Shown here piece after piece: positions 42,017 to 51,263 of a stretch of DNA of 64,000 bases. The notes beneath the pieces were generated by a model. The model was not told the DNA's origin. It did no database searches and worked only from the letters and a program-made list of their open reading frames with translations. This DNA comes from Hymenobacter persicinus. Lineage in GTDB: Bacteria > Bacteroidota > Bacteroidia > Cytophagales > Hymenobacteraceae. The position numbers and the translations under genes were made by a program. The DNA is taken from assembly GCF_004167665.1 (NCBI RefSeq), contig NZ_SEWE01000020.1, positions 21,456 through 85,455 on the forward strand. Reading direction: 5' to 3'. Position 1 is the first letter of the stretch. Each line of letters begins with the position of its first letter.

Positions 42017-43612
42017 ATGAAACTACCCCTTACTTCCGCTACCAAGGCCCTCGGGCTGGGGCTGGCGTTGGTGGCTGCTCTTCCCCACGCGGGGCAAGCC
42101 CAAAGCTCCGAACGAAAAACGGGCATCAGCCTCTACGGCACCACCTGGCAGTACCACGGCGACCTGGGCTCCGAATGGTTCAAGAACGACAAGATTGAGT
42201 TTGGCGCCGGCCTCAAAATCAGCCGCTACCTCACGCCGGGCCTCGATCTGGGTCTCGACCTGAACTACGGCGAAATGGCGTTCAACGCCGACCCGCCGAA
42301 GAATGCCCAGTATGCTTTCCGCAGCTTCCGCGCCAACGTCGTGAACATCGGCGTGCCGCTGAAGCTGAAGCTCAACAACGGCTGGGCCTTCAAGGAGGAC
42401 GCCTTCATTGCGCCTTACCTGAGCATTGCCCCCGGTGTATTCTTTGCTAGCTCCGACCGGTTTGCGCTCAACGGCCAAGTCAACGCGCTCAGCGACATTT
42501 ATGCCTGGGACCTGAAAGGGGCCGCTGGTATCACGTTCCAGTTCTCGCCCGGCGTTTCGGCCTTTATCGAAACCAGCCAGCACTACGCCACCACCGACCA
42601 GATCGACGGTGTGGCCCTGAAAGGCAACATCAACGACCGCTACCTGCAACACTCGGCAGGTCTGACCTTCAATCTGGGTAAGACTATCGATACCGACGGT
42701 GACGGCGTAAGCGACAAAAAAGACAAGTGCCCCGGCACCCCAACCGGCGTAGCCGTGGATGCCACTGGTTGCCCCCTCGACGGGGACGGCGACGGCGTTC
42801 CGGATTACCAGGATAAGTGCCCGACCGAAAAAGGTCTGGCGGCGCTGGAAGGCTGCCCCGACCGGGACGGCGACGGTGTGCGCGACGGTGACGACGCCTG
42901 CCCTGACACCCCCGGCAAAGCTGAGCTCAAAGGCTGCCCTGATGCCGACAACGACGGCGTAACGGATGCTAACGACAAGTGCCCCGGCACCCCCGCCGGT
43001 GTAGCAGTAGATGCTAATGGCTGCCCACTCGACCGTGACGGCGACGGTGTTCCGGATTACCAGGACCGCTGCCCGAACCGCCCAGGCCCAGCCACGAACA
43101 AAGGCTGCCCTGAGATGAAAGTAGAGGAGAAGAAAAAGCTCCAGGAAGCTACCAAGTACATCCAGTTCGAATTCGACAAGGCTACGCTGAAGCCGATTTC
43201 GTTCCCGACCCTGAATGGCCTGGTACAAATCCTGAACGACTACCCTGACTACTTCCTCGGCATCTCGGCCCACGCCGACAACAAAGGGGATGATGCCTAT
43301 AACCTGCGTCTGTCGGATGCCCGCGCCGCCTCGGCCCGCACCTACATGCTCAGCAAAGGCATCCCTGCCGACCGGATTGTGTCGCATGGCTACGGCGAAA
43401 CCAAGCCGATTGCTGACAACGCCACCGAAGCTGGCCGCGCCATCAACCGCCGCGTAGAGTTCGACGTGTACCTGCCCGGTGACCCGAACCCTGCCGAGAC
43501 CAAGTATGGTCCTGCCCCGGAAATTCCAGCCGCCCCAGTGAAAGCTGCTCCGGTGAAGAAAGCTCCGGTGAAAAAGGCTCCCGCCAAGAAGGCTCCGGTC
43601 CGCCGGAAGTAA
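42017..43612 (+). CDS. OmpA-family protein with thrombospondin type 3 repeats
   Basis: A 531-residue outer-membrane protein. After a signal peptide (cleaved near GQAQ) come an eight-strand-like barrel (about 30-220), then five calcium-binding thrombospondin type 3 repeats (about 225-370: DTDGDGVSDKKDKCPGTP, DGDGDGVPDYQDKCPTEKG and so on), and a peptidoglycan-binding OmpA domain (about 375-490, with ISAHADNKGDDAYNLRLSDARA and HGYGETKPIADNATEAGRAI). It anchors the outer membrane to the cell wall. The last 40 residues are a low-complexity Lys/Ala/Pro/Val tail (repeats of APVKKAP) that is not part of the OmpA fold. It could bind polyanions such as wall polymers or lipopolysaccharide; that is inference. 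Confidence 0.92.
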   Translation: MKLPLTSATKALGLGLALVAALPHAGQAQSSERKTGISLYGTTWQYHGDLGSEWFKNDKIEFGAGLKISRYLTPGLDLGLDLNYGEMAFNADPPKNAQYAFRSFRANVVNIGVPLKLKLNNGWAFKEDAFIAPYLSIAPGVFFASSDRFALNGQVNALSDIYAWDLKGAAGITFQFSPGVSAFIETSQHYATTDQIDGVALKGNINDRYLQHSAGLTFNLGKTIDTDGDGVSDKKDKCPGTPTGVAVDATGCPLDGDGDGVPDYQDKCPTEKGLAALEGCPDRDGDGVRDGDDACPDTPGKAELKGCPDADNDGVTDANDKCPGTPAGVAVDANGCPLDRDGDGVPDYQDRCPNRPGPATNKGCPEMKVEEKKKLQEATKYIQFEFDKATLKPISFPTLNGLVQILNDYPDYFLGISAHADNKGDDAYNLRLSDARAASARTYMLSKGIPADRIVSHGYGETKPIADNATEAGRAINRRVEFDVYLPGDPNPAETKYGPAPEIPAAPVKAAPVKKAPVKKAPAKKAPVRRK

Positions 43613-43640
43613 TCCCAAGACCTTCGGGTCAGTAACGCAG

Positions 43641-43674
43641 AAAGCGGCCAGCTTCCCAGCTGGCCGCTTTTTTT
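43641..43674 (+). terminator. Intrinsic terminator after ompA-like gene
   Basis: AAAGCGGCCAGC and GCTGGCCGCTTT form a 12-bp perfect stem with a 6-nt loop and a run of T residues. Confidence 0.9.
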
Positions 43675-43842
43675 GTGCCCCGGCTCTACTGCTTTGGTTA
43701 TGCGGCTCAGCGGCTACGGCCCCGGGCGCGGGTAGCCGGAGCCGGAATTTTTAGGGTGAATTTTAACTTGTAAGAGCTGAATGAACCGGCGACCTGCAGC
43801 CGGAGCGGAAATTAATTGTCCGTTTCCTGCTGACGGCTGTCT

Positions 43843-43850
43843 TATCTTAG
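43843..43850 (+). promoter_or_regulatory. -7 box-like TATCTTAG before the S9 peptidase gene
   Basis: It matches TAnnTTTG except at one position and lies 16-43 bp before the two candidate start codons. Confidence 0.35.
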
Positions 43851-43893
43851 GCAAACAATTCCCCCGATGGCTTCTCCAGGCGTTACTCTGAGT

Positions 43894-46347
43894 ATGAAAA
43901 AACTTTACCTGCTTACCCTTCTCACTTTCTGCCAGCTGGCGGCCCACGCTCAGGATGCCGCCTACCAGCTGCCGCCCAAGGCTATTGCCGACATGGTGGA
44001 CGCGCCCCTGCTGCCCCGGGTCAGCGTGGCTTCCAACGGGCAGTGGATGCTGCTGCTCAACGTGCAGGACATGCCCGGCATCGCCGAGCTGGCCCAGCCC
44101 GAGCTGCGCCTGGCTGGCCTGCGCCTGAATCCGCGCACCAACGGGCCCAGCCGCGTCACGTACTACACTGGCCTGCGCCTGCGCCACCTGCCCGACGGCA
44201 AGGAGCTGCTCGTGCAGGGCCTGCCCGCCAAAGCCCGCATCAGCGAAGTGAGCTGGTCGCCTGACAATACCAAGGTGGCCTTCACCCACACCACCGACAA
44301 CCACATTGAGCTCTGGATTGTGGACGTGGCCTCGGCCTCGGCCCGCTTGATGCCCAACCTGTTTCTGAACGGCGTATTTGGCACGTCTTACCAGTGGCTC
44401 GCCGACAGCCACACCCTGCTGGCCCGCGCCATCATCGGGGGACGCGGGGAAGCCCCGGTTCTCAGCCCGGTGCCGTTGGGCCCGATTGTGCAGGAAAACG
44501 CCGGCCGCAAAGCCGCTGCCCGCACCTACCAGGACATGCTCAAGAATCCCGGCGATGAAAAGCTGTTCGACTACTACGCCGCCGCCCAGCTGGTGAGAGT
44601 GGACCTGCTGGGCCGGATGCAGCCCGTGGGTGAGCCAGGCATCATTCAGAGCGCCTCGCCTTCGCCGAACGGGCAGTTTGTGCTGGTCAAGACCCGGCAG
44701 CGGCCCTACTCCTACACCCTGCCGGTGAGCAGCTTTCCCCAGCAGGTGAAAATTGTGAGCATTGAGGGCCTGCTGGTGAAAAACCTGGCCGACCTGCCCC
44801 TGGCCGACAACCTGCCCACGAGCTTCGACGCGGTGCCCACCGGCGCCCGGGAGCACGGCTGGCGCGACGACGTGCCCGCTACCGTGTACTGGGTGGAAGC
44901 CCAGGACGGCGGCGACCCCAAGAAAGCCGCGCCCGTGCGGGAAAAGGTCTTCACGCTGGCTGCCCCGTTTGAAACCGAGCCCCAGGAACTGGCTTCCCTG
45001 CCCCTGCGCTTCCGCAGCATCAGCTGGGGCACCGGCACCCTGGCCCTGGTCGACGGCTACCGCTGGTCGGACCGCAAGGAAATGACCTGGCTGCTGAACC
45101 CCACCACGAAAAGCGCGCCCGTGGTGCTGTTCAACCGCTCGTCCCAGGACACGTATTCCGACCCCGGACAGCCGTTTGAGGTGCGCAATGCCGCTGGCCG
45201 CTACGTGCTGGCCACCGACGCCAAAAGTGAAAAGCTCTACTTCATCGGGGCCGGCGCCTCGGCCCAGGGGGAGCAGCCTTTCGTGGACGAGCTGGATTTG
45301 AAATCCAAGAAAACCGAGCGGTGGTGGCAGTCGGCGGCCCCGTACTACGAGGTGCCGGTGACCATCCTCGACATCGCCAAGCGGGAGCTACTGACCCGGC
45401 GCGAGTCGCAGCAGGAAAATCCGAACTACTACCTGCGTGAGGTGCGCAAGCAGAAGCTCACGGCCCTGACCAAGTTTCCGAACCCTTATGCCCAGATTGG
45501 CAACCTGACCAAGCAGGTGCTCAAGTACAAGCGCGCCGACGGCGTGGAGCTGACGGCCAATCTGTATTTGCCGCCTACCTACAAAAAGGAAAACGGCCCG
45601 CTCCCCACGTTGCTGGAAGCCTACCCGGTTGAGTTTAAGGACAAAGTCAACGCCGGGCAGGTGAAAGGCTCGCCCTACACCTTCACGCGGGTGGGCTGGG
45701 GCTCCCCCATTTTCTGGGTTACCCAGGGCTACGCCGTCATGCAGGGCACGTCAATTCCGATTGTGGGCGAAGGCGCCCAGGAGCCCAACGACACCTACAC
45801 CGAACAGCTCGTGGCCAGCGCCAAGGCCGCCATTGAGGAAGGCACCCGTCTGGGCGTCGTCGACCCGAAGCGCGTGGCCGTCATGGGGCACTCGTACGGG
45901 GCGTTTATGACGGCCAACCTGCTGGCCCACTCCAATCTATTTCGGGCCGGTATTGCCCGCAGCGGGGCCTACAACCGCACCCTGACGCCCTTCGGTTTCC
46001 AGGCTGAGGAGCGCACTTACTGGGAAGCCCCGGAGGTCTACAACAAAATGTCACCCTTCGCCTTTGCCGACCAGATCAAAACGCCGATTCTGCTGATTCA
46101 CGGCGAGGCCGACAACAACTCGGGCACGTTTCCGCTGCAGAGTGAGCGGTTTTACAGCGCCCTGAAAGGCCACGGCGCCACGGTCCGCTACGTGGTACTG
46201 CCCTTCGAGGCCCACAGCTACGCCGCCCGCGAATCCATCATGCACATGCTGGCGGAGATGAATGCATGGCTGGATAAGTACGTCAAGAACCCACCGGCCG
46301 TGGGCACTGCTGCACCGGCAGGCACCGAGCGGAGCAGCACCAACTAA
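43894..46347 (+). CDS. Secreted S9-family peptidase, glutamyl-endopeptidase-like
   Basis: An 817-residue exported serine peptidase. The ATG at 43894 gives a good signal peptide (MKKLYLLTLLTFCQLAAHA); an ATG at 43867 is in frame but adds nine residues before it. A long beta-propeller is followed by the hydrolase domain with Ser667 in GHSYGAF, Asp740 in HGEADNNSG and His774 in EAHSYAARES. The wording of these motifs, with the EAYPVEFKDK and GWGSPIFWVTQGYAV segments, is that of the S9D branch, which includes chloroplast glutamyl peptidase. A preference for cleavage after Glu is therefore possible but not shown. It is the third S9 enzyme of the window. Confidence 0.9.
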   Translation: MKKLYLLTLLTFCQLAAHAQDAAYQLPPKAIADMVDAPLLPRVSVASNGQWMLLLNVQDMPGIAELAQPELRLAGLRLNPRTNGPSRVTYYTGLRLRHLPDGKELLVQGLPAKARISEVSWSPDNTKVAFTHTTDNHIELWIVDVASASARLMPNLFLNGVFGTSYQWLADSHTLLARAIIGGRGEAPVLSPVPLGPIVQENAGRKAAARTYQDMLKNPGDEKLFDYYAAAQLVRVDLLGRMQPVGEPGIIQSASPSPNGQFVLVKTRQRPYSYTLPVSSFPQQVKIVSIEGLLVKNLADLPLADNLPTSFDAVPTGAREHGWRDDVPATVYWVEAQDGGDPKKAAPVREKVFTLAAPFETEPQELASLPLRFRSISWGTGTLALVDGYRWSDRKEMTWLLNPTTKSAPVVLFNRSSQDTYSDPGQPFEVRNAAGRYVLATDAKSEKLYFIGAGASAQGEQPFVDELDLKSKKTERWWQSAAPYYEVPVTILDIAKRELLTRRESQQENPNYYLREVRKQKLTALTKFPNPYAQIGNLTKQVLKYKRADGVELTANLYLPPTYKKENGPLPTLLEAYPVEFKDKVNAGQVKGSPYTFTRVGWGSPIFWVTQGYAVMQGTSIPIVGEGAQEPNDTYTEQLVASAKAAIEEGTRLGVVDPKRVAVMGHSYGAFMTANLLAHSNLFRAGIARSGAYNRTLTPFGFQAEERTYWEAPEVYNKMSPFAFADQIKTPILLIHGEADNNSGTFPLQSERFYSALKGHGATVRYVVLPFEAHSYAARESIMHMLAEMNAWLDKYVKNPPAVGTAAPAGTERSSTN

Positions 46348-46371
46348 CGGCACCGCTGAAAGCACCTTGGG

Positions 46372-46403
46372 AAACCCCGAACCAGCTTGGTTCGGGGTTT
46401 TTT
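46372..46403 (+). terminator. Intrinsic terminator after the S9 peptidase gene
   Basis: AAACCCCGAACC, AGCTT and GGTTCGGGGTTTTTT form a 12-bp perfect stem with a T tail. Confidence 0.9.
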
Positions 46404-46501
46404 ATTGCCCGATTGAGAACAGCAGCAGCGGATTACAACCTGAACCGTGCGACTTGCGTTGAAATCCCAGAACCTCCATTTCTCACCTCAATTTCAACGT
46501 C

Positions 46502-46792
46502 ATGAACTCGTTCAAAGGATATATAGCCATGCTTTCCGCCGTTGTGATGCTCACCGGCGTAGCTGCTCCCCAAACTGCCCAGGCCCAGACCACGCCCAAG
46601 AAAGGCTGGAGCGGCAAGGCCAAGGGTGCCGCCATCGGTGGCGGGGCCGGCGTCGTCGGCGGAGCCGTGGTAGGTGGCACCAAGGGAGCCGTAATCGGTG
46701 GGGTGGCCGGAGCCGCCGCCGGGGGCCTGCTCGGCCGCAAAAAAGACAAGAAGAAGAACCCAGTCCGCTACGACCAGTACTCGAAAAAGTAA
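46502..46792 (+). CDS. Small exported glycine-zipper protein
   Basis: A 96-residue protein: signal peptide to about residue 28 (QTAQAQ), then a glycine-zipper segment with small-residue repeats (KGAAIGGGAGVVGGAVVGG and KGAVIGGVAGAAAGGLLG), and a Lys-rich tail (RKKDKKKNP). This is the YMGG/rickettsia 17 kDa-like Gly-zipper type seen in small surface or membrane-associated proteins that can oligomerise in membranes. It may help envelope integrity; no specific role is known. It is monocistronic between two strong terminators, the usual sign of high expression. Confidence 0.8.
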   Translation: MNSFKGYIAMLSAVVMLTGVAAPQTAQAQTTPKKGWSGKAKGAAIGGGAGVVGGAVVGGTKGAVIGGVAGAAAGGLLGRKKDKKKNPVRYDQYSKK

Positions 46793-46813
46793 ACGGGCCG
46801 TATCCCGGACTGC

Positions 46814-46851
46814 AAAAGGCCCCTGCGCGTAGCTGCGCAGGGGCCTTTTTT
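46814..46851. terminator. Bidirectional intrinsic terminator
   Basis: AAAAGGCCCCTGCGC, GTAGCT and GCGCAGGGGCCTTTTTT form a 15-bp perfect stem. It lies between the convergent Gly-zipper and GreA/GreB-like genes. Confidence 0.9.
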
Positions 46852-46874
46852 GCTTGCCGCCGGGTCCGTTCAGC

Positions 46875-47384
46875 TCACGCGTAGATGATACCGACAACCT
46901 CTACTTCCTCTTCTTTCGGGCCTAGCCGGAGCGTAACGCGCTGCCCCAGTCGGGCCCCGAGGACGGCCCGGGCAATGGGAGCCACGAAAGCGACTTTGCC
47001 CGCGGCTACCGACGCCTCGTCAACGCCCACAATGGTAAAGTGCCGTTCGGGTCCCGCCGCCAGGCTGCGCAACCTCACGGTAGCCCCAAACCGCACTTCC
47101 TGCGCGGGCTGGGCGCGGGGGTCGACGAGGCGGGCACTGGCAATTCGCTCGTTGAGGGCGCCAAGGCGGCCGTTGAGCACCGTGAGTTGCCGGGTGCGGT
47201 CGGCTTCGTTTTCACGGTTGGCCTCGGCGGTGGTCCGCTCCGCCTCCAGAGCCGCCAACTCGGCACGGAGCTGCTCCAGGCCTGCGGGGGTAACGTAGTT
47301 GGGCGTTCCGGTGGGCAGCGCGGCCCGCGGCGGAATGATGGGCGCTTCCAGCGAATCCTCTTCCTTGGTAAATGCTCGGCTCAT
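46875..47384 (-). CDS. GreA/GreB-family transcript cleavage factor
   Basis: A 169-residue RNA-polymerase secondary-channel factor. The N-terminal coiled coil begins LPTGTPNYVTPAGLEQLRAEL (about 23-43), runs through the EAERTTAEANRENEADRTRQ segment where the acidic tip residues lie, and is followed by the FKBP-like C-terminal domain (VRFGATVRLRSLAAG, FTIVGVDEA, VLGARLGQRVTL). It stimulates RNA cleavage in backtracked polymerase. An N-terminal extension of about 20 residues (MSRAFTKEEDSLEAP) precedes the domain, as in GreB-like Bacteroidota proteins. The frame is open to 47447, but the ATG at 47384 is preferred. GreA and GreB cannot be told apart reliably here. Confidence 0.85.
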   Translation of the reverse strand: MSRAFTKEEDSLEAPIIPPRAALPTGTPNYVTPAGLEQLRAELAALEAERTTAEANRENEADRTRQLTVLNGRLGALNERIASARLVDPRAQPAQEVRFGATVRLRSLAAGPERHFTIVGVDEASVAAGKVAFVAPIARAVLGARLGQRVTLRLGPKEEEVEVVGIIYA

Positions 47385-47418
47385 ATCAAAACCTAACGCA
47401 GGGCGGAAACGGAGGGTT

Positions 47419-48186
47419 TTACGGCTGCTTTGGCGTTTGGGCGCCACCGTAGGGCGGGCAGTTCAGCAGGGTTTGCAGCTCCTGGGCATTGAGCACCCCG
47501 GCCCCGCCCATGCCATTGTTGAAGTACAGATACACGTCCCGCACGCCCGGCGCGGCCGTAATTTCGGCCGCCACGCGGGTCATAAACTCCGCCGTGTAGG
47601 GCGTCTTATAGAGCTCCGGCACCCCGTGAAACCGGTAGTACGCCAGCGGCGTGTTGACCACGGCCTCGTCGGGCAGCGGTAGCGGGTGGCTCTGCCCCAC
47701 AAACGTGACATCATGCCGGGCCAGCTCCCGGAAGATGGCCCCGTCCCACCAGCTCGGGTGCCGAAACTCCACCACGTTGTGAAACTTGGGGTCCAGCTGC
47801 TCCAGTATTCGGCCCAACAGCTCCTCGGAATAGGCGGCTTTGGGCGGCAACTGAAACAGCACCGGCCCGAGCTTGTCGCGCAGCCCCTCGCGCACGGTGC
47901 CGTAGAAGTCGGCCAGCACGGGCGCGGCTTCGGGGCCAAACTTTTTGTAGTGCGTCACCAGCCGCGGGGCCTTGACGGCAAACTGAAAGCCGGCCGGACT
48001 CTGGGCGTGCCAGTTTTCCAGCGCCGCCAGCTCCGGCATCTTGTAGAAGGTCACGTTGAGCTCCAGCGTAGCAAACTGGGTGCAGTAGTAGGCAAACCAC
48101 TTGCGCGGGGGCACCTCGGGCGGGTAAAACACGCCTTTCCAGTCGCGGTAGTGAAAGCCGGAACAGCCGATGTGGTAAGTGGGCAT
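47419..48186 (-). CDS. DUF72-family protein (YecE-like TIM barrel)
   Basis: A 255-residue protein beginning MPTYHIGCSGFHYRDWKGVF, the standard DUF72 opening. Other family blocks are FATLELNVTFYKMP, FQFAVKAPRLVTH, LGPVLFQLPPKAAY, VVEFRHPSWW and YYRFHGVPELYKTPYT, then a DVYLYFNNGMGGAGVLNAQ end. The family forms a TIM barrel with a probable active site; the function is unsettled, though some relation to UV/DNA-damage repair enzymes has been proposed. The frame runs on to 48450, but the ATG at 48186 is right for the family. It lies 34 bp upstream of the GreA/GreB-like gene on the same strand, so the two may be cotranscribed. Confidence 0.88.
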   Translation of the reverse strand: MPTYHIGCSGFHYRDWKGVFYPPEVPPRKWFAYYCTQFATLELNVTFYKMPELAALENWHAQSPAGFQFAVKAPRLVTHYKKFGPEAAPVLADFYGTVREGLRDKLGPVLFQLPPKAAYSEELLGRILEQLDPKFHNVVEFRHPSWWDGAIFRELARHDVTFVGQSHPLPLPDEAVVNTPLAYYRFHGVPELYKTPYTAEFMTRVAAEITAAPGVRDVYLYFNNGMGGAGVLNAQELQTLLNCPPYGGAQTPKQP

Positions 48187-48327
48187 AGCCTGGAATAACG
48201 GGTTAACCCGCCCGTTTACGCAGAAATCCGCGGCGGGGAGCATGGCCGCCGGAGCAGCGGGGGCAGAAACCCGCGCGGGGCCAATGCAGTAAGCAACTAC
48301 GCACTCCCGCTTCTTTTCCCGAACCTG

Positions 48328-48876
48328 ATGGACTCTCCCCGTATTTTTTCCGCCGACACCGAAGATGCCCTCTGGCAGCAGGTGGCCGCCGACCTCAGCC
48401 AGCAGCCCGACCTGTTCGACTACACCGCTGAGCTGCGCCAGGGCCGTCACGTAGTGCAGCTTACCCTAGATGTGGACCTGGGTGGGGGCTTCGAGGGCGG
48501 CTACGAAACCACCACCTTCGCGGCCCGGATACCCAGCCACACGCCCCTGCGCTTTGCCCTCCACGAGCAGGATTGGGTGCACGAGCTGGGCAAGCTGCTG
48601 GGCCTGACCGACGTGGAGCTGGGTGACCCGGAGCTGGACGCGGCCTTTATCATTACCACCAACGACGAGCCCCAGCTCAAGAGCCTGCTCTTCACCGACC
48701 CCGCGGTGCGCGCCACGCTGCTGCGCTATCAGGAGCTGCGCCTCGACCTGACCCCGATTTCGCACGAGCCCGGCGCCGACGTCTACCTCACCTTTACCAA
48801 GGAGGCCGCCCTGGTGGAACCCGCCCATCTGCGCGACATCTACCACCTGCTCTACACCCTGCTGGAGCGGCTGTAA
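48328..48876 (+). CDS. Orphan protein, 182 residues
   Basis: A soluble acidic protein starting MDSPRIFSADTEDALWQQVA. It has alternating strands (VVQLTLDVDLGGGFEGGYE, TTFAARIPSHTPLRFALHE) and a C-terminal helix (EPAHLRDIYHLLYTLLERL). The order - strand pair with Thr-rich edge, Trp-containing HEQDWVHELGKLLG, then helices - recalls DUF3137-like or small receptor-like cytosolic domains, but I cannot assign a family. No signal or membrane segment. It starts 45 bp upstream of the pfkB-family gene's neighbourhood and may share a transcript with it (46 bp from its stop to the next ATG). Confidence 0.6.
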   Translation: MDSPRIFSADTEDALWQQVAADLSQQPDLFDYTAELRQGRHVVQLTLDVDLGGGFEGGYETTTFAARIPSHTPLRFALHEQDWVHELGKLLGLTDVELGDPELDAAFIITTNDEPQLKSLLFTDPAVRATLLRYQELRLDLTPISHEPGADVYLTFTKEAALVEPAHLRDIYHLLYTLLERL

Positions 48877-48921
48877 ATCCACTTCGCGGGCACACCCTGG
48901 CCCTTTCCTGTATTTCTGCTT

Positions 48922-49869
48922 ATGAATAACATTGTCACGCTGACCCTCAGCCCGACGGTCGACAAAAGCACCACGGCCGACCAGATTGTGCCCGACCAGA
49001 AGCTGCGGTGCGCCGTGCCCCGGTTTGAACCCGGCGGGGGCGGCATCAACGTATCCAGGGCCCTCAAGCGCCTGGGCGCCGACTCCCTGGCCGTATTTCC
49101 GGTGGGCGGCCCGACCGGCACGCTCCTGCGCGAGCTGCTAACTAATGAGCAGATCCGCCAGCAGGCCGTGGCAACCGAGGCCCGCACCCGCGAAAATTTT
49201 ATCGTGGTGGACGCTTCCACCGGCCGGCAGTACCGCTTCGGCATGCCCGGCACGCCCCTCTCCGCCCCGGAGCAGCAGCAGGTGCTCGACGTGCTCCAGG
49301 CCTTGCCCACGTTGCCCGACTACCTCGTTATCAGCGGCAGCCTGCCCCCGGGCGTCGAGCCCGAGTTTGTCGTCCGGATTGTGCGCGCGGCCAAGGCCCG
49401 GGGCGTGAAGGTGGTGCTCGATACCTCCGGGCCGGCGTTGCAGCAGGTGCTCCAGGAAGGTGTCTACCTGATCAAGCCTAACGTGGGGGAACTCAGCAAA
49501 ATGGCCGGCGTAGATGAGCTCGACGACGAGGCCGTGGCCGCCGCCGCCCGGCGGCTGGTGCAGGAAGGCAAAGCCGAAATCGTGGTTGTTTCGCTCGGTC
49601 CCCAGGGAGCCTGCATGGTGACCAAGGACGTGGTAGACCACGTGCCGGCCCCGGCCGTGAAGCGCCGCAGCACCGTGGGCGCCGGCGACAGTATGGTGGC
49701 GGGCCTCGTGTATGGCTTGGCCACGGGCCGGTCGGTCCGCGAAGCGGTGCGCCTGGGCGTGGCCTGCGGCTCCGCGGCCACCATGAATCCGGGCACGGAG
49801 CTGTTTAAGAAAGCCGACGTGGACCGGCTCTACGCGTGGCTGCGTCAGTCGATGCCCGCAGCGGCGTAG
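48922..49869 (+). CDS. PfkB-family sugar-phosphate kinase (1-phosphofructokinase/Pfk-2 type)
   Basis: A 315-residue kinase of the ribokinase superfamily. It has LTLSPTVDKSTTADQIVPDQ at the N-terminus, the PGGGGINVSRALKRLG signature, GSLPPGVEP, IKPNVGEL, and the ATP-site motif STVGAGDSMVAG with catalytic Asp256. The closest relatives by wording are minor phosphofructokinase PfkB of E. coli and 1-phosphofructokinases, so phosphorylation of fructose 6-phosphate, fructose 1-phosphate or tagatose 6-phosphate is likely. No sugar-uptake gene is nearby to decide between them. It follows the orphan gene by 45 bp. Confidence 0.88.
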   Translation: MNNIVTLTLSPTVDKSTTADQIVPDQKLRCAVPRFEPGGGGINVSRALKRLGADSLAVFPVGGPTGTLLRELLTNEQIRQQAVATEARTRENFIVVDASTGRQYRFGMPGTPLSAPEQQQVLDVLQALPTLPDYLVISGSLPPGVEPEFVVRIVRAAKARGVKVVLDTSGPALQQVLQEGVYLIKPNVGELSKMAGVDELDDEAVAAAARRLVQEGKAEIVVVSLGPQGACMVTKDVVDHVPAPAVKRRSTVGAGDSMVAGLVYGLATGRSVREAVRLGVACGSAATMNPGTELFKKADVDRLYAWLRQSMPAAA

Positions 49870-49977
49870 TTTAATCCCGGCCCGCTTCCCCGCCCGGGCC
49901 GGTTTTGGAATGGGCGCGGGCGGGACGGCAGATTTCTGCTTAATCTTGAGGCGCCAACCAACCCGCCCGCCGCACTT

Positions 49978-51063
49978 ATGAGAATCCGGATTTTCGTCGC
50001 CCTACTCGTTTTGGCGGGCCTCGCCACCGGCAGCAAACCCCACCTTAGCACGCCGGAGCGCGACTTCGAAACCTTCTGGCGCACCTACCACGACCACTAC
50101 GCCTTTTTCCGCCTGCACCAGGTCGACTGGGACCAGACTTACGCCACCTACCGCCCCACCATCACGGCCCGCACCACGGCTTCGGAGCTGCGGGAAACGC
50201 TCATCAAAATGGTGCAGCCGCTCCAGGACGGGCACATTACCATTTCCGACAACGACCGGGTGCTCTACAAGGGCACCAACCGCCGACGCGCCTACAAAGA
50301 CCAGTTCCAGTCCATGCAGGAAGCTTACTGGGCCGCGGCCGCTCAGGCCTTGCAGCAGGCCGGCTTCGCCCCGCTACGGGGCGTGGGGCCTACGGTGGGC
50401 AAGTTTCAGCTTTTGTACGTGAGCAAATCCAGCCAGAACGTGGGCTACCTGCGGCTGAGCCGCTGCTTTGCCGAAATGGCGGGCGTGATGGGCACCACGC
50501 GCCAGGAAAAAGCCGACCAGCGCCAGCTGCTGGCCTTGTTCGACCAGGCCCTGGGCGAGCTGCGCGACTGTCGGGCCCTGATTGTGGACGTGCGCGGCAA
50601 CGGCGGGGGCCACAGCGGGCTGGAAATGGCCCGCCGCTTTTGCCCGGCCCGCCAGCTCACTCACTTCGTGGCGGAACGCCAGCCCGGCGGCTATGAGCAG
50701 TTTACGGCCCTGCAGCCCTACTACCTGACGCCCGCCCCCGAGCTGCGCTACGACAAGCCCGTGGCGCTGCTCACCAACGACGGCACGGCCAGCTCGGCCG
50801 AGGAATTTGTGCTGGCCCTGCACCGGCAGCCCCGCGTGACGACCATCGGCGACAACACCGCCGGCATGCTCTCGGACATGTACCAGGGCCGGCTGGGGCG
50901 CAAAATGCAGTTCACCCTATCGCACCAGCGCTTCTATGCCCCCGACACGACCCTGCTGGAAGGCGTCGGCGTGCCCGTCCGCGTGCGGGTGCCGCAGTCG
51001 CGGGAGCAGGTTATCCAGCTCCAGGACGCGGTGCTGGCCCAGGCTTTGCAAACCCTGCGCTAA
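49978..51063 (+). CDS. Exported S41-family peptidase
   Basis: A 361-residue protein with a short N-terminal export signal (MRIRIFVALLVLAGLATGS). The catalytic domain is of the tail-specific/C-terminal processing protease type: NVGYLRLSRCF, ALIVDVRGNGGGHSG, and TNDGTASSAEEFVLAL, which includes the catalytic serine region (Ser271-Ser272). The Lys expected about 25 residues later is not obvious, so activity should be regarded with care. The N-terminal part (DFETFWRTYHDHYAFFRLH) is typical of Bacteroidota S41 enzymes of the retinol-binding-like type. It acts in the periplasm. A TAATCTTG sequence upstream (near 49940) may be the -7 region. Confidence 0.83.
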   Translation: MRIRIFVALLVLAGLATGSKPHLSTPERDFETFWRTYHDHYAFFRLHQVDWDQTYATYRPTITARTTASELRETLIKMVQPLQDGHITISDNDRVLYKGTNRRRAYKDQFQSMQEAYWAAAAQALQQAGFAPLRGVGPTVGKFQLLYVSKSSQNVGYLRLSRCFAEMAGVMGTTRQEKADQRQLLALFDQALGELRDCRALIVDVRGNGGGHSGLEMARRFCPARQLTHFVAERQPGGYEQFTALQPYYLTPAPELRYDKPVALLTNDGTASSAEEFVLALHRQPRVTTIGDNTAGMLSDMYQGRLGRKMQFTLSHQRFYAPDTTLLEGVGVPVRVRVPQSREQVIQLQDAVLAQALQTLR

Positions 51064-51263
51064 CCGACCAGCTCCACTTCGTCCTGACTGACTCTTCTAC
51101 CAGCCCACTTCCGCGCCCGGAGGTGAGCTTTATTCGTTTGGACAACCCCAAAAACCGGAGCCCGCAGAATAAAATCCACGTTCCAAGCCACTGTTTACCA
51201 CCGAAATACGTCTATATACTAAACACCGAATACTTGACCTTCTCACCTTAACCTGTTGCACTC

